A stretch of 64,000 nt of DNA. Source: Pseudeuparius sepicola. Taxonomy: Eukaryota; Arthropoda; Insecta; Coleoptera; Anthribidae. Each line of letters starts with the position of its first letter. The stretch's first letter is position 1. Positions 22,920 through 34,728 of the stretch are shown one piece after another. Location: positions 34,689,787 through 34,753,786 of the forward strand of contig OY987298.1 of the NCBI GenBank assembly GCA_963920635.1, in the 5' to 3' direction. A program made the translations under genes and the position numbers. The notes under the pieces were generated by a model that had not been told where the DNA came from, did not search any database, and saw only the letters and a program-made list of their open reading frames with translations.

Positions 22920-24806
22920 CAAGAACGGTAGACGCACAGGATTGCTCGATCTCGTAAGCGTAATGTTCGCCAGATGGGTGTGACGTCAGCGCTAGACTAA
23001 CGGTGTTATTTTTGTACATCAGCGGTGCGGGTTTTGACGCGGGTTTTGACTGTGTTTTCTTTATTTTATGTAACCTGTGTTTAGTTTTCAATCTATTATT
23101 GAATATTTATACTAAATTAGTACCATCTTGCTTAGTATTAAAAACGTAAGAACTAATATATTCTGTCTGGTTAGAAGTTAGATTTGAGATCTCCTCGTCA
23201 TTGTCTTCGATTTTTTTGTAGGTACTGGGTTATTTAATAGGTAGGTACTTATATTTTATCATTTTAAATACACTTTACCCTATACTTTATTTTTATTATT
23301 TATTTAGAATACATTATGACAGGAACGAGGTGTGCTGTTTATGGTTGTAATACAACTTACGCTTTAAAAAAAGCAGGCGAAAATATTATGTTCCATACCT
23401 TCCCCAAGTCAAAAGATATGGTTTCACAAACGATTAGGAGAGCATGGGTGGCAAGATGTAAAAGAATGGACAGTTTCAACCCTAATAACAGTCATATTTG
23501 TTCTCGTCATTTTACGGAAAATGACTATGAAAGAGATTTACAGAGTGAACTGCTAGGTAAAAGAGTTTAACCTTTCCATCTTCATCCAAAGCTTCTTTAA
23601 CTACAGATTAAATCTGGCAAGAAGAGTAGTTGAAAATGCATTTGGCATTTTAGCCAAACGATTTAGAGTTTTTTGACTAAAATTAATTTGAATGTGGAAA
23701 AAGTGCAAACCATAACATTGGCATGTTGCACATTACATAATTTTTGAGACCCGAATGTCCTACTTCCATCCTAGAAGAGCTTGATAACGACTATATATTT
23801 CAATTTGGACTTTCTTACCAAACATGCTCACCAAGACACGCTTGCGTTGCTGCCCAAGAGGAGTTTTGTGATTATTTCGTGAATGAGGGAGCTGTGCCTT
23901 GGCAGCGGAATACATAAATAAAACATATTGTAACATTTCACACACTTTTTATCTAAGTATATTATCTTTAAAACTATGTACTCTCCTCTTTCTCGTCTAA
24001 TGCCTCAAACAAAACTAGTATCAAAATAGAACCTTTCTTGTGTTCAAATTTTCAATGTTAGTACTCCTGAAGTTCACGCAAAACTTGACGGAAGTAACTT
24101 CATGAAGAAATTCATGAATTAATTCATGAAGAAATTGCCAGTGTAATACACGACTTTTTATAATAATTTGTCCTTGAAGTGACTTCATGAATTAATTCAT
24201 GAAGAAATTGTCAATGTAAAACAGGCATCACAGAGTGTGTACCAGTACAGGTGCAATAAAACCAAATGTCAAGTCCTATAAGCGCCTTTTATCGAACCTT
24301 TTGTGAAACATAATTTTCATAGTGTTTATTAAGAGTATTATACTCGTAATAAATTGAAACTAAAATTTGGCATACATTATTTTTAATATTAATTTATAAA
24401 ATAATATCGCAAAAGATTAGTATCATACTTACCGTCTTTCAAACGTTCAAAATACTTTGTATAATAATAATATTTTATATTTGCCTCAGCCAGAGGCCTC
24501 GGCAACTAAATTCCACATGAGTCATAAAAAGTTGAACTTCAGTGCCTTGGTACATAAATAACTATTTTATAAATTAATTGATACATTCTAAGTAAAAAAT
24601 AAAAGTTCTCTGTACTCTTAATAGTGTATAAAAATCAAAGGATTGGCAAAAGTAGCTCAAAAACACAGAACATCCACAGAAAACCCACCCTTTCTATATT
24701 TTGAACGGTAGCTCCCGGCGCGCTTAGCAGATAGCAGTCTAGCGGTGACGTCACGCCGGCGGAGAGATTTGCCCGATCGAGCAATCCTGTGCGTCTACCG
24801 TTCTTG
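22920..24806. mobile_element. THAP-DDE_Tnp_4 DNA transposon, internally deleted, 9-bp target duplication
   Basis: The left end CAAGAACGGTAGACGCACAG (22920) and right end CTGTGCGTCTACCGTTCTTG (to 24806) are perfect inverted repeats over 31 bases. A further inner block, GTGACGTCA(G/C)CGCTAGACT, is inverted at similar distances. GGGCATAAT flanks both sides directly (22911-22919 and 24807-24815), a perfect 9-bp target duplication. The interior holds a THAP exon and the C-terminal end of a HARBI1-like nuclease on the + strand, then AT-rich DNA with a repeated TTCATGAATTAATTCATGAA motif near 24110 and 24187. Confidence 0.85.
23316..23917 (+). pseudogene. THAP domain joined to the end of a HARBI1-like (DDE_Tnp_4) nuclease
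   Basis: The ATG at 23316 follows an acceptor-like TTATTTAG. Codons 1-84 give a THAP zinc finger: R-C-A-V-Y-G-C, F-H-T-F-P-K-S-K-D, R-A-W-V-A-R-C, then H-I-C-S-R-H-F. After a stop at 23568-23570 comes a second frame from about 23599: N-Y-R-L-N-L-A-R-R-V-V-E-N-A-F-G-I-L-A-K-R-F, then Q-T-I-T-L-A-C-C-T-L-H-N-F. After more shifts the end is D-Y-F-V-N-E-G-A-V-P-W-Q at 23917. This is the usual C-terminal part of DDE_Tnp_4 nucleases. The catalytic N-terminal two thirds are missing, so an internal deletion has joined the two ends. The protein is not functional as a transposase, although the THAP frame alone is open. Confidence 0.8.
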
Positions 24807-24837
24807 GGGCATAATAAAGCAAATGCGCATCCAGCTC

Positions 24838-27800
24838 CTGCAACGTTTCCACGTTAGCCAGAGTAAGCAATTTATTAAGGATATTATTTATAGACCAAGT
24901 AGGGTCAGTAAATTCACAAAATCAGTAAAATTTTTTGTTAAATGACTGTCCACATTTTTACTGTAGATTGTAGATATCAACTAATTGTTCCAAATTGATG
25001 TTTTTTAACATTGGTTAGGTATACATTTATTTCGTAAGTACAAAATCAACATGAAAAAGTTTGTCAATGGTATACATTCATTGCATTGTTTGTTTTAGAT
25101 TTCTGTTACTAACTCAGACAAATAATGTTACTAAAGATTTTTTTATCATGTCAGGATCTGTATTGTATTGAATTATTAGTCTAGGTTTATTATTTGTCTG
25201 AGAGTGCACCTTAGTATAGAGGGAAGGAGTCAAAGCTCTATGGGCATTATAAAATACGTAAGACGGAAATCGCCCTGTGTAGGAGCCAAGTCTGACACAA
25301 TATTTTGATATCTGACACGAAACTTGGAACAGCATAAAAACGCTTGGGCGGCGTTTGCTTTGTAAAACAAGACAGAGCCTTAGGCGGCGCCCGGTTTATA
25401 CTTTGAAATAATTCAAACCAAAGTAAACCAATAATTTTGTTTCACACAAAACAACATCACACAAAAATCTATACAAAAAAAAACAAAACCCATAAAATAA
25501 AGCACAACCCATATTTTCGTGCACGGCCCTGCTTATACTGGCCTAACTGACCTACGTCGACACCTGCTCCGTGGATCTTCGAAATGCCGACCAATCAAAT
25601 CGCTACGCTCTCTTTCTTATTGGCTGCATCCTTGACTAGATCGACGTTGACAGCATAAAAACCTTTGATATTTGTAGTGATGATTTCTGCTGATAAGTCT
25701 GGTATTTTTACCAGTAGCAGAACGTGGTAAATGCTGAAATAGATCGCGCCCCGTATATCACTGTGTTCCAGTTCTTTTATATTTTACCAGGGCAGCTCGA
25801 GAACAGGCGCCTCCGCAATAAAATACGAGACAAAACACTTTTTTAACCATATGAAACCGAACCTGGTATTAGTAGTAAAAAGAGTTGAAGCAGACAGACA
25901 AGATAGATATTGTAGTAAAAACAAGTGACTGCATGCTCGCCTAATATAATATCACCAAGACTTGCATGGGTTACACGGTTCGACGGCTGGCCACTTGTGC
26001 AGCGAAATGCGGTGGATAGGCGTGCCATAATTTCCCAGATCTTAGGATATACTTGCGTAAATACTTACAATCGATATGGCTTTCTATAGACCGTTTGACA
26101 ATATTATTTGGTGCATTAACCTTTACGTTGTGATTGACAACAACTTTATAAAAACCTTAAAAGTGAAATATTATGTTGCTTGTAGAATATGTATATTTTT
26201 GAAAACTGCGTGACGCTTATGTCCTATATTCTTTTTGTAACGCCAATTAGAGTTTTTATGCTGTTTCAACTGACTTTAGAAATACTATACTTGGATATTT
26301 TTTTGAGTTATTATGCTTAGCTGTGCGGCTTGTGGTTCTTCCCTGGCCACCATACTAAATGTTTGAGGATAATAATCCATCAGTAAGTAATTTTGTAATT
26401 TAAATTAACTTTTCAGGTCATGCATCAAAGTGGCATGGGCATTTGTGTAAGTACCTACTTCTTCATAATTGGAAATTTAAAAATAGAATTGATATATTAG
26501 GATGGATTTCTAAACTTAAAGACATAAACGTGCCTTATAATTTTTTGCCTATATTGTAAATACTGATTCCACGAAAAATGAGGATTTCTGATGCCTCGAT
26601 TAGTTTGTCGAAACAACTCAAAGGTGCGCGCCACTGTAAAAACGGAAACCAAATATCCCACTCCTTCCTGGGATTCCTTATTCAAAGGGGAAAACATATT
26701 TACGTCACGTGAAGTGGCGTAGGTGACGCGTAGGTAAGCTATGCTAATATTTGAATTCTTCGCCCCAAAAAACTCTAGTTACAAAATTTCGTGCTAATAT
26801 TTAGATTCCTTCAAAAGTTATTTGGGAAAAATATAAAAACAATTTAAATTTTGATACCGTTTCTTCTCAGGTATGTGCGTTTTTGAGTTATGAAATTTTC
26901 ATATATTTTTCGACGTTCTATCGGTCCTAGAAGTCTGTAGATTATTTTTTGAATCACCCTGTATACGATCTCATAATATATTTTTACGATAATTTCTCGT
27001 TAAATTCATTAAGACACTTTAGTCCATTATGAACATAGAAAAATGGGAGCTGCCAATAATTCGAGTCACGTCTTAAACTCCAAGAGCTTCGGCAATGTAG
27101 TAGGAAATGCTCGACACGATCCTTCAATTTTAGCCATTAATTAAGTTTGAGAACATATTAGTTCTCCATTTCGGGGCCCCTGATTTGTATTCAAAGAATG
27201 AAGTATCGGTGTTTTATGTGGGGATAAAGGCAACAATACTGTTCACGCCGAAATATCTCTCACAAAGATAAATAATTTATAGGTGCGAAAAGAAACTGAA
27301 CTGTTTGATTGTTCGCTCATATCTTCTAAAACGTAATGATCCCATTGACATATTTGAAACCAGGCAATAAGCACATTGTTTGTCTGTTCTCTGATATTCA
27401 GTGGCGTATATAAATATAAATATGCACCGAGTACCGCAGCTCGTAAATGCAAAGATTTTGAAGTTTTCTACCCCTCATATTCATATTATAAACAATTTGT
27501 CCATGAAACGTCTAAAAAATGTCTAAATTAAATGAACCATAAATTAAGTGGTTTTTTTATAACTTTTCCCGAGAATGAACGCTCTTTCTTTCTTTATCGA
27601 TATTCGTTGTTGGAGGAGGGGTGTGGGCCCATTATTATACAACTGTGGCCTGCGGGGCTAAATAAGACCACTCCGAGACTGTGGATACCTATAGTCAAAT
27701 TACTTTAAGAAGTCCTTACTGGGACTGTCAATTGGTAATTTCGATATTCTAAGTTGGCATCCATGCAACAAAAAATGCAACCGGGTCATAAGTTCAGGTC

Positions 27801-29328
27801 AGTAACGAGCCCATTTGCACTAATAACACGAAAAGTAACTAGAACAAGAACAACACAGATAACGGTAAAACTCACGAAACGTAGAAAACCCGCGAATATT
27901 TACACTGCCGGTGCCGTAAGTTTGAACCAGTTTGAACGATCTGGAAAACCTTCACTGTCACTTCGACACACCGAAGCTAAATTTGCCTAAGTCCGCACAT
28001 AGACGCTGCCAAAAGCAGCTGATTATACCAAAATAGCAAAATGAAAAGTGTTTCCATGACGTTTGAAATTATTATTAAAATGAGTAATAGTCATAGCAAT
28101 TTTTATTTATAGCGGTATTATCGTGATTGCAGTAGGGTGTTTATTTTATTATGTTCTTTTTTTCGTATCGATTGGGTAACTTTTCACATCATAAATCAAT
28201 GAGTGACGTCATTAACTGGTTGCGACGCATATACCAATGATATGCCCATGGTTAACAGAAAATTCCTAGGGATTTTGTGGAGAATGTCATCTGACAAAAT
28301 CGGGCCTTCTTACAGTAATCGGGGTATACACACTTTTCCTAACCAGTCAGGAAGACTTAAACTGCTTCTTAGTCTAGCCCAAAATGACACACTGGTTACA
28401 TAAACAGCTATTTCAGAACCTTGCCTCACTTCTTTGACCTAATGCAATTCTTATATCACAGACAACAGACATAGCTAATAAGATTGTAAAAGGTAGGTAT
28501 TTAGGACCTGTTAAAAATACAAAACTCTGCCATTTCTATAACTAATTTTTTCCTCTTCACTATAGGGAGGAGTGGGCACCTGATGTTATTATTTTCGTTA
28601 TTTTGAGCTAAAATAAAATTTTAAAACTAGAATTGTGTACAATTTTATGAGGAATTTGAATATGATTTCAGTTTTTTATACGGGGGATGAAAACATAATT
28701 TATATAGAAGTAACTTCGAACCACAAGCACGGGAAACTATACAGGATGTTCTGGTTTGTTCAGGACAAAAAACTTCTCCAGATGATATGTTCATGTAAAC
28801 TGTACGTAGTAAAATTGTTCGTTTCCGAGATATACAGACAATGATTAAAAAAAGAAAGAAGAAAAGATGAAATATCGAGTTCAAACTCGGTATGTGATGT
28901 AGTAACAGGTGATCATGGCCCACAGGGTACGTGGAAGAACCGCCCATTTAAATTCACCAGTGGCGTGCGTAACAAAAAGCAGAAAAACGCTAAACACACC
29001 ATCTAACTAATTTTGTAATTCCGCTACCAGATATCATGCATGAAAATCTTTTTTTTTTCCAATTTTCTTAGAAATAACACCCACGAAAATTTCAATACAG
29101 ATTATTTCTTTTAGAAATAGGTATTAGAAATAAAAAACTTAAGAGATTTTTTAAAAGCTATTGGCGTATAAATTGTTAGTGTTAAAAAAGTGGTGCTATT
29201 ATAGTTACTCCCACGCACGCCACTGTTGAATCTAAACGAGCAGTTCTTCCGAGCACCTGTGGGCTTTTAAGACCTCTACATATAGGTACTATACCGAATT
29301 GGAAGTCGATATCTCTTTTCTGTTTATA
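24838..29328. other. Long stretch without recognisable genes
   Basis: Apart from the hairpin at 25112-25203, nothing could be named. 25540-25660 contains ACCAATCAAAT and TTATTGGCTG (CCAAT-like boxes in opposite orientation). Short open frames at 26497-26697, 27754-27990 and 28203-28403 have no recognised similarity. Confidence 0.45.
25112..25203. repeat. 92-bp inverted-repeat element
   Basis: ACTCAGACAAATAAT at the left and ATTATTTGTCTGAGAG at the right are inverted copies. ACTCAGACAAATAAT also occurs at about 22578, directly after the foldback at 21815-22581, so it is a dispersed motif. Confidence 0.6.
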
Positions 29329-29818
29329 CAGTGACCGGCAGAAAGTTGGACACAAAAATTTAATATTTTTAAACTCTGATTTCGATTAATTTAAATTTCT
29401 AGCTGCTAATCGAATAAAATTAAAGTTTAGTAGCAAATTCATGTGCTATCCGATGATATTGAGCTTGCGGTATTTTGTTTTTTTTTTCTTAATACACAGG
29501 GTGGTCGAAAAAATACAAAAAAAGTTAAATTTCTTTTTTTTTTTTGACTAGGTGGCTGTGACTTTAAATCTGACATCCACCTTTGATTCCAAACAACTTT
29601 TGTAAGAAACTTTTGACCGTATTTTAAAAAATAAGGGTACTTTACTCTTGAATTTTTGACATTGTTGAATCTACCTCGTATCCAAAAAGAGATATTTAAA
29701 TTTTGATATGTGCGTTTTGAGTTTGAAACGATGTACCAACTTTTATCAAGAATAAAATTTTCTGAGAAATTACTATTAAAAAAGTTTCCCTTTGTGTCCA
29801 ACTTTCTGCCGGTCACTG
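29329..29818. mobile_element. Mariner-type MITE, 490 bp
   Basis: CAGTGACCGGCAGAAAGTTG (29329) and its reverse complement (to 29818) are perfect over 28 bases, with TA on both sides (29327-29328 and 29819-29820). The interior is AT-rich with no transposase. Similar left ends occur near 8057 and 31438 without partners. Confidence 0.9.
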
Positions 29819-30734
29819 TATATGCACTTTTTTTCTAAAATGACTTGTTCTGCAAATTGTCAAAATTTGTATACAAAAACCGCGGACACCCTGTTTTTGG
29901 ATTGAGATGGACAGGGAGAATCAGACTGAAGTAAAATATAAGTACAGGATGTCTCAAAAAGTTACAAAATGCTATACTCACTTCCGGGAAAGCCGGAAGC
30001 CGGAAATGAACCTGACAGTGCTGACATATTCGTATGTAATATCACAAGTGCCTAGAAAGGTCACGAGTATAAATTGAATAAAATACCTGGAGCTTCGCTC
30101 TCTGGATTTTATCAGAAAATTAAAGGCCAATTTGTATACGAGTGGTTTTGCTAATTGGCAAAATAGCGCTTGAGATTAAAATTATTTAGAAAAATTTCCG
30201 GCACGAGTGGTATTTGTCGAGATTATTTCACGAATACGATTTGTTTATTAATTTCTTCTATGTTTACATTTCCAAAAAGACTCATTTTGAACGAGTTTAT
30301 TGACAGCTTCGACTGTAGCGTTGGAGTAAACAAACACGACGCTTGGATATCCAAGGCAAATGCGATTATACCTATACCCTGTTAGCGTTGGATTATTTTC
30401 AGAATGTGTGTCATCAATTATTTAAACAGTGTAACAATAATTTATAGGCAACGTAAAAGTTATATAAATTCATTGATACAATGCTTAATAATAATACTGC
30501 AACAAAATTCATAAGCTGCATAATTTATAACAGTGTAAAACACACCAATTTTAAGTAGTAGGTACGTGTTTGTATCGAACAGATTCGCGGTTGCTAAGCA
30601 ACGAAGTGATAATTATTGCACAAGTGGTATTACCGCTTTGCTTTTGCAATTATCGCTAGCAGAGGTATATGATTGGTTGGATTTTTATGGAAGGAGCTAC
30701 CTTATTGGATGAAAGCAGTATGAGGGAAATAATC
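29819..30734. other. Unassigned stretch
   Basis: No gene was seen. Contains isolated ACACCCTG/CAGGATGTC-like words that resemble mariner-type ends, but no pair. Confidence 0.4.
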
Positions 30735-30934
30735 CGTGGTATTCCACTTTTTGGGAGGTTCAAATATGGTATTCCCCGCTCGCACTCCGCTATTGTGCGA
30801 TAAATCGTTATACGTGAAATATCTTCGTTCTCCAAGATCCGGAATATTTCATCATTGGGCACCCGCCCAACCAATTTATAGATACTTTTTCGGAGTTCCA
30901 ATTTATACGACATTGTAACGCCACAACTTGACAA
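30735..30934 (-). pseudogene. Mariner/IS630-type transposase N-terminal fragment
   Basis: The minus strand from an ATG near 30913 gives Y-K-L-E-L-R-K-S-I-Y-K-L, then I-S-R-I-T-I-Y-R-T-I, E-C-E-R-G-I-P-Y and P-K-S-G-I-P. This fits the helix-turn-helix region of IS630/mariner transposases (a recognition helix with T-I-Y-R-x-I followed by a G-R/P-type linker). The catalytic domain is absent downstream. It is a 5' fragment only. Confidence 0.5.
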
Positions 30935-31189
30935 AAATTAACTGTCATCTCATCAAAGTCAACAACGTGAGCAATGTTTTGTTTCCAAAGGCAACTTGAT
31001 ATTATTTTATTTATGCTTTTATTATTTAAAGTCGTTGAATGTTGTGCTAAAACTTTTAGGACATACGTTATTAGTAAAGCTTCGTGATGAAAATCGCCCC
31101 CCTCTCCCCAACTTTTCATTATGTGATCCCTGTAATCCGTTTGAGGGTCGCTGCCTCCGAAATCTTTAAAAATCAGAGCTAGCTGCACG

Positions 31190-31425
31190 ACATAAATTCG
31201 CCCTCAAAGATCGATGGGGCGGGGACTGCGGGGCTGTAATCGCCCAATTACGCCGAGACCTTCCAGTTAATTAAGCCGCCTTTTGTCCTATCACGACCCC
31301 AGGCGCCGGCCCCCCAGAGGGACCTCCGAAAAGGCCTGAACCTGAAGCACCTGTTCCCCATAGACAGAGCTGAAGGGGGAACCTCTGTTCTGTTAGAGCC
31401 CGCCAGGGGCGTTCAGTAAAACTGC
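31190..31425. other. GC-rich island, candidate host regulatory sequence
   Basis: About 230 bases with high GC (runs such as CAGGCGCCGGCCCCCC) and an embedded CCAGTTAATTAAG, in an otherwise AT-rich setting. It lies 1.4 kb upstream of the host exon candidate. No repeat structure and no convincing frame. It could be a regulatory element or a noncoding exon. Confidence 0.35.
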
Positions 31426-32635
31426 TTTCAAAATAATATGCAGTGACAGGCAGAAAGTTTTCACCAAAAAGTTAGTATTTTTTCATTTTTATATTTTGCA
31501 GGAGCTATAAATAAACAAATTAACTGTTATGGCATTCGCGTTTATAAATATGATAAATCCTCTCTGAAACGGAACTGGGAACTGGCATATTAAATAAAGT
31601 GGATTTATTTTCTCTAGGGGATAATTCATAAAAAATACCGAAAAGGTGTTTTATACAACAGAAACTTGAAACTACATTGACGAGCTTACCTTTTAATTCT
31701 AAGTACCTGAACTTAAATATGAAAGTTTATTGGAAAAAGTTACTTTGTTTTACTAAGAAACACATTTTTTTTTCTATTTTGAGTCTAACTTATTGTAGAG
31801 AAAATAATTTAGTTGATTTTTCAGGAATATATTGAATAAGTCAAACAAATAAAATTTTCCATTAAACAGAATAATATATAAGCAGAAAAATTAAGACGGC
31901 ACTTTTGTTGGTTAGAATATCTGCACAAAAGATCCCAGTACATTTTGTTACTATACAAGGTGATTCATCTTTTTTCTATAATAAATATATCTACCTTCTA
32001 ATTATCCACATTTTTTTTTGAAGATGTAACATTATGTATCTCTTTAAGGCCTCCAAATAAAAATAAATTATAGAACAAACTAGCAATATTTTTCAATATC
32101 GTTCTAATAGTATAACTTTGTTCATTTAAAATTGAATTACCCCGTATATTGTTTTGGTTATAACACAATTTCTCTTTTAACTAGATCCAGTGACATAATA
32201 AGGATCTAAGAGTGCCTATATTTATAATTTGGTCAATGTTACACCGAACGGATTGTCAAATAATAGCATGAAAAAAGTGTGTGCGATTACTACTTTTTCC
32301 ACATATTTTTCACATATTTTTTTTAAAGATGTGACATTCTATATCTTTCCAACGCCTCCGAATAAAAATAAATTATAGAACAAATTAGCAATATTTTTCG
32401 ATATTGTTATAACGCAATTTTTCGGTGACATATTTTTAAAACTGAAAATTATATTAGTTTTATATAAGTATGCGGTTACTACTTTATTGTTTGTTTTGAG
32501 TAGTCACTCAAAACAAACAAGTCGCCCATTATCGCTTTTTCTTGTTAAAATTATATTAGTTACTTTTCTATTTTCAACACTAAACTCTCATGATTACCCC
32601 GACCTTTTGTTAAATTAACCCTTATTTTGTTTCAG
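31426..32635. other. AT-rich stretch with a direct repeat pair
   Basis: Holds a TGCAGTGACAGGCAGAAAGT element-end motif at about 31438, and a block near 32005-32110 repeated at 32305-32410 (both with AAATAAAAATAAATTATAGA and CAATATTTTTC). No gene was seen upstream of the acceptor at 32633-32635. Confidence 0.55.
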
Positions 32636-32917
32636 ATCGACCCCACATCAGCCTCTCTCGGGTAAAGACGGTCTGAATCGAAGCGCACCTGCTCCCAGCA
32701 CTTTTTTTACTTCGTAAAAAATCGCGTTCGATATTTTTCGAAAACTTAGTTAACTGGTGAAGTGCTTTCTGCCGATCGGTAAGTGTGGAGTGGCTACGGG
32801 AAGAGCCCATGGACTTGGACTCCGACGTGGCGACGGGACACGCTATGAAGTCCGACGAGGAGATGGGCAAGGAGAAGGCCGCAGGTGGCCCTCAGGCCAA
32901 TCACACTCATTACCCAA
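32636..32917 (+). CDS. Candidate host gene: first coding exon (partial), ATG at 32809
   Basis: A strong acceptor (TTATTTTGTTTCAG, ending 32635) starts a GC-richer block. An ATG at 32809 in good context (GAGCCCATGGAC) opens 36 codons rich in Asp, Glu, Lys and Gly (starting M-D-L-D-S-D-V-A, then M-K-S-D-E-E-M-G-K-E-K). They run to a consensus donor, CCCAA|GTGAGT, at 32917-32918. Base composition and codon use differ from the neighbours. An alternative donor GTAAGTGT at 32777 could end the exon in the 5' untranslated region instead. The next exon was not found in the window. No domain is visible and the gene was not identified. The acidic N-terminus and a long 5' intron would suit a developmental regulator, but this is inference. 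Confidence 0.5.
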
Positions 32918-33013
32918 GTGAGTAGAGAAATTTCAGTTTATTTGTCTAGTTGACGGCGAACAGTTTTATTCACAAACATAGGTAAAGTTTGTTCAGCGAA
33001 TGTTCAGCCCCAC

Positions 33014-33101
33014 GTCACAACTCCCGTCCTTGTCTGGCTCGTGAATATACGACCGATATCCGTCGTATAGTCATGAGTAAGACAAGGACGGGAGTTATGA
33101 C
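33014..33101. repeat. 88-bp imperfect hairpin
   Basis: GTCACAACTCCCGTCCTTGTCT at the left pairs with AAGACAAGGACGGGAGTTATGAC at the right, with a second inner pairing (TATACGAC with GTCGTATA) around GATATC. It is GC-richer than the surroundings. It may be a tiny MITE lying just after the host exon candidate. Confidence 0.7.
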
Positions 33102-33879
33102 ATAGGGCCGAATATCGCTGGACAAACTGTAGTGTCATCGTTACATTGCTAACCAAAACAAGTTAGGAAGTCGGCCATTTCCTACCTGAGGTCAGAAAGC
33201 ACCCATCAAACTATTCGGAAAAGTAGTGTTTTCTGGCTAGGATTTAATCGTTCTAGAAGTCATCAGATGGCGCTACATTAGTCATATAATATTTTATAAG
33301 ATTCCTTACCAATTGGCAATATACGACTAACAAATAATTTCCTACGCGAGGTGTCGCTAGCATTTTTGCATGCAAGCACGTAAGCAGCGTTGTTGAGGGC
33401 ATCCAGCGACCAATAGCGAAACTATGACGGTAGAAAATGCACAGCAGTCGGATATCTTTTCAATATAATCAGTGGCTACATTTAGGTATATTCCAGAGCC
33501 AGTAGATATAGGTACAGAGTACCGCATTCTAGCTGGATGATCGCCATGTTTACTCCACTGTAAAGCTCGCTCCATATGAACGCATACAAAATTGTCTAAC
33601 TTCGTGCTTTGATAACTCACAAACAAATGAAAAAAGTTTGATATTTTGGTTACTAATATTTAAAGAATAATAAGTGGCATAGGATTAAGGAAAAATTATT
33701 AGAACAAGTGAATAATTTGTATTAAAACTTCGTACATTTTTTGTGGGTACATCATAATTAAATCTTTTTTACTACATTTCTCATCCCGATGCTTCTGGGT
33801 AAAAATTGTCTATAATTTAATAAATTTCCGTATTAATTCTTCTACTTCTAGTATTTTTTTACTTTCTTTGCTGAATAGC
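33102..33879. other. Unassigned stretch
   Basis: No gene was seen. Codons related to the C-terminus of the P-like fossil may extend into 33740-33879 but are too degraded to call. Confidence 0.4.
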
Positions 33880-34728
33880 ATTTCGGCATGTCTCACAATT
33901 TCGAAAATATTTTGTGATGGACAGAAAAAAGAACATTTTCTTTATAACACTTATTCTTATGATTTTTATTTTATTTTTAACACTAACAAACCAACTAGAC
34001 AATGAAGCGATTGCAATTCAGAATCAATAATATGTAGTTCGTTGAACGTGAAATTTAACAAATCTGAATCAACGACATTTTCAAGAAAATTTTCATCTTT
34101 AGGTTCTGCTTCTCTTGAATAATTGTGGATTCACCGTTGTATAGAAACGCAAGTAATTTTTGCTCACAGTCACTTACTTGAGAGCTGCCATGTTTTGGAG
34201 GGGAAAAATATTGCATCAATGTAATCAAACGCAAATTAGTTTTGGCGTTTTGGCGGAACGGGATTTTTGCTTCGAATATTAGAAAATAAATTCTCCAATG
34301 CATCCTGCGTAAACCTTCCCAACATCAAATATTTAAGATCATTTTTATTTAAACGTCTTGAATATCGAGAGCTGTTTGTGTATAGCTTATAAAATTCCTG
34401 TTTGGAAAGGCTTCCAATGCCCTTTTTTGCCAGCTTTTAACCACTTTCAAGGTTTCTGTAATCAACGTTACAGCTTTAAGAAAATAAATTGTGCTTGGAT
34501 TCTCATCTTCATTGTTGTGACTTAGTGCCAATTTCGTTGAACGACAATTCATTATTCAGAACCATTTATGCATTATTTCTAAAAACCATGCAGTCGTGAT
34601 CGCTTTTTGTGCAATTTTACCTTTACCGATGTAATATTTTATAGATGCAGCGGTATTATGATTAACTAATGTTAAAGCATAACCAACATTCATTTTCTTA
34701 TTGCGTCCAGGTTTTATCATGAGATATA

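Larger units (their letters stand above)
22876..24837 (-). other. Exon-like fragment interrupted by the THAP-DDE_Tnp_4 element
   Basis: If the element at 22920-24806 and one copy of its target duplication are removed, the minus strand reads TTGCAG, then 66 bases (22 open codons, from 24837 to 22876), then a GTTTGT donor. The codons give E-L-D-A-H-L-L-Y-Y-A-P-T-A-D-L-E-F. This could be a small host exon or an older fossil. No protein was recognised, and the frame is also open upstream of the acceptor, so it may be chance. Confidence 0.25.

Noticed and set aside
31438..31480. Another CAGTGACAGGCAGAAAGT MITE end
   Set aside because: No matching right end could be found, so no element is called.
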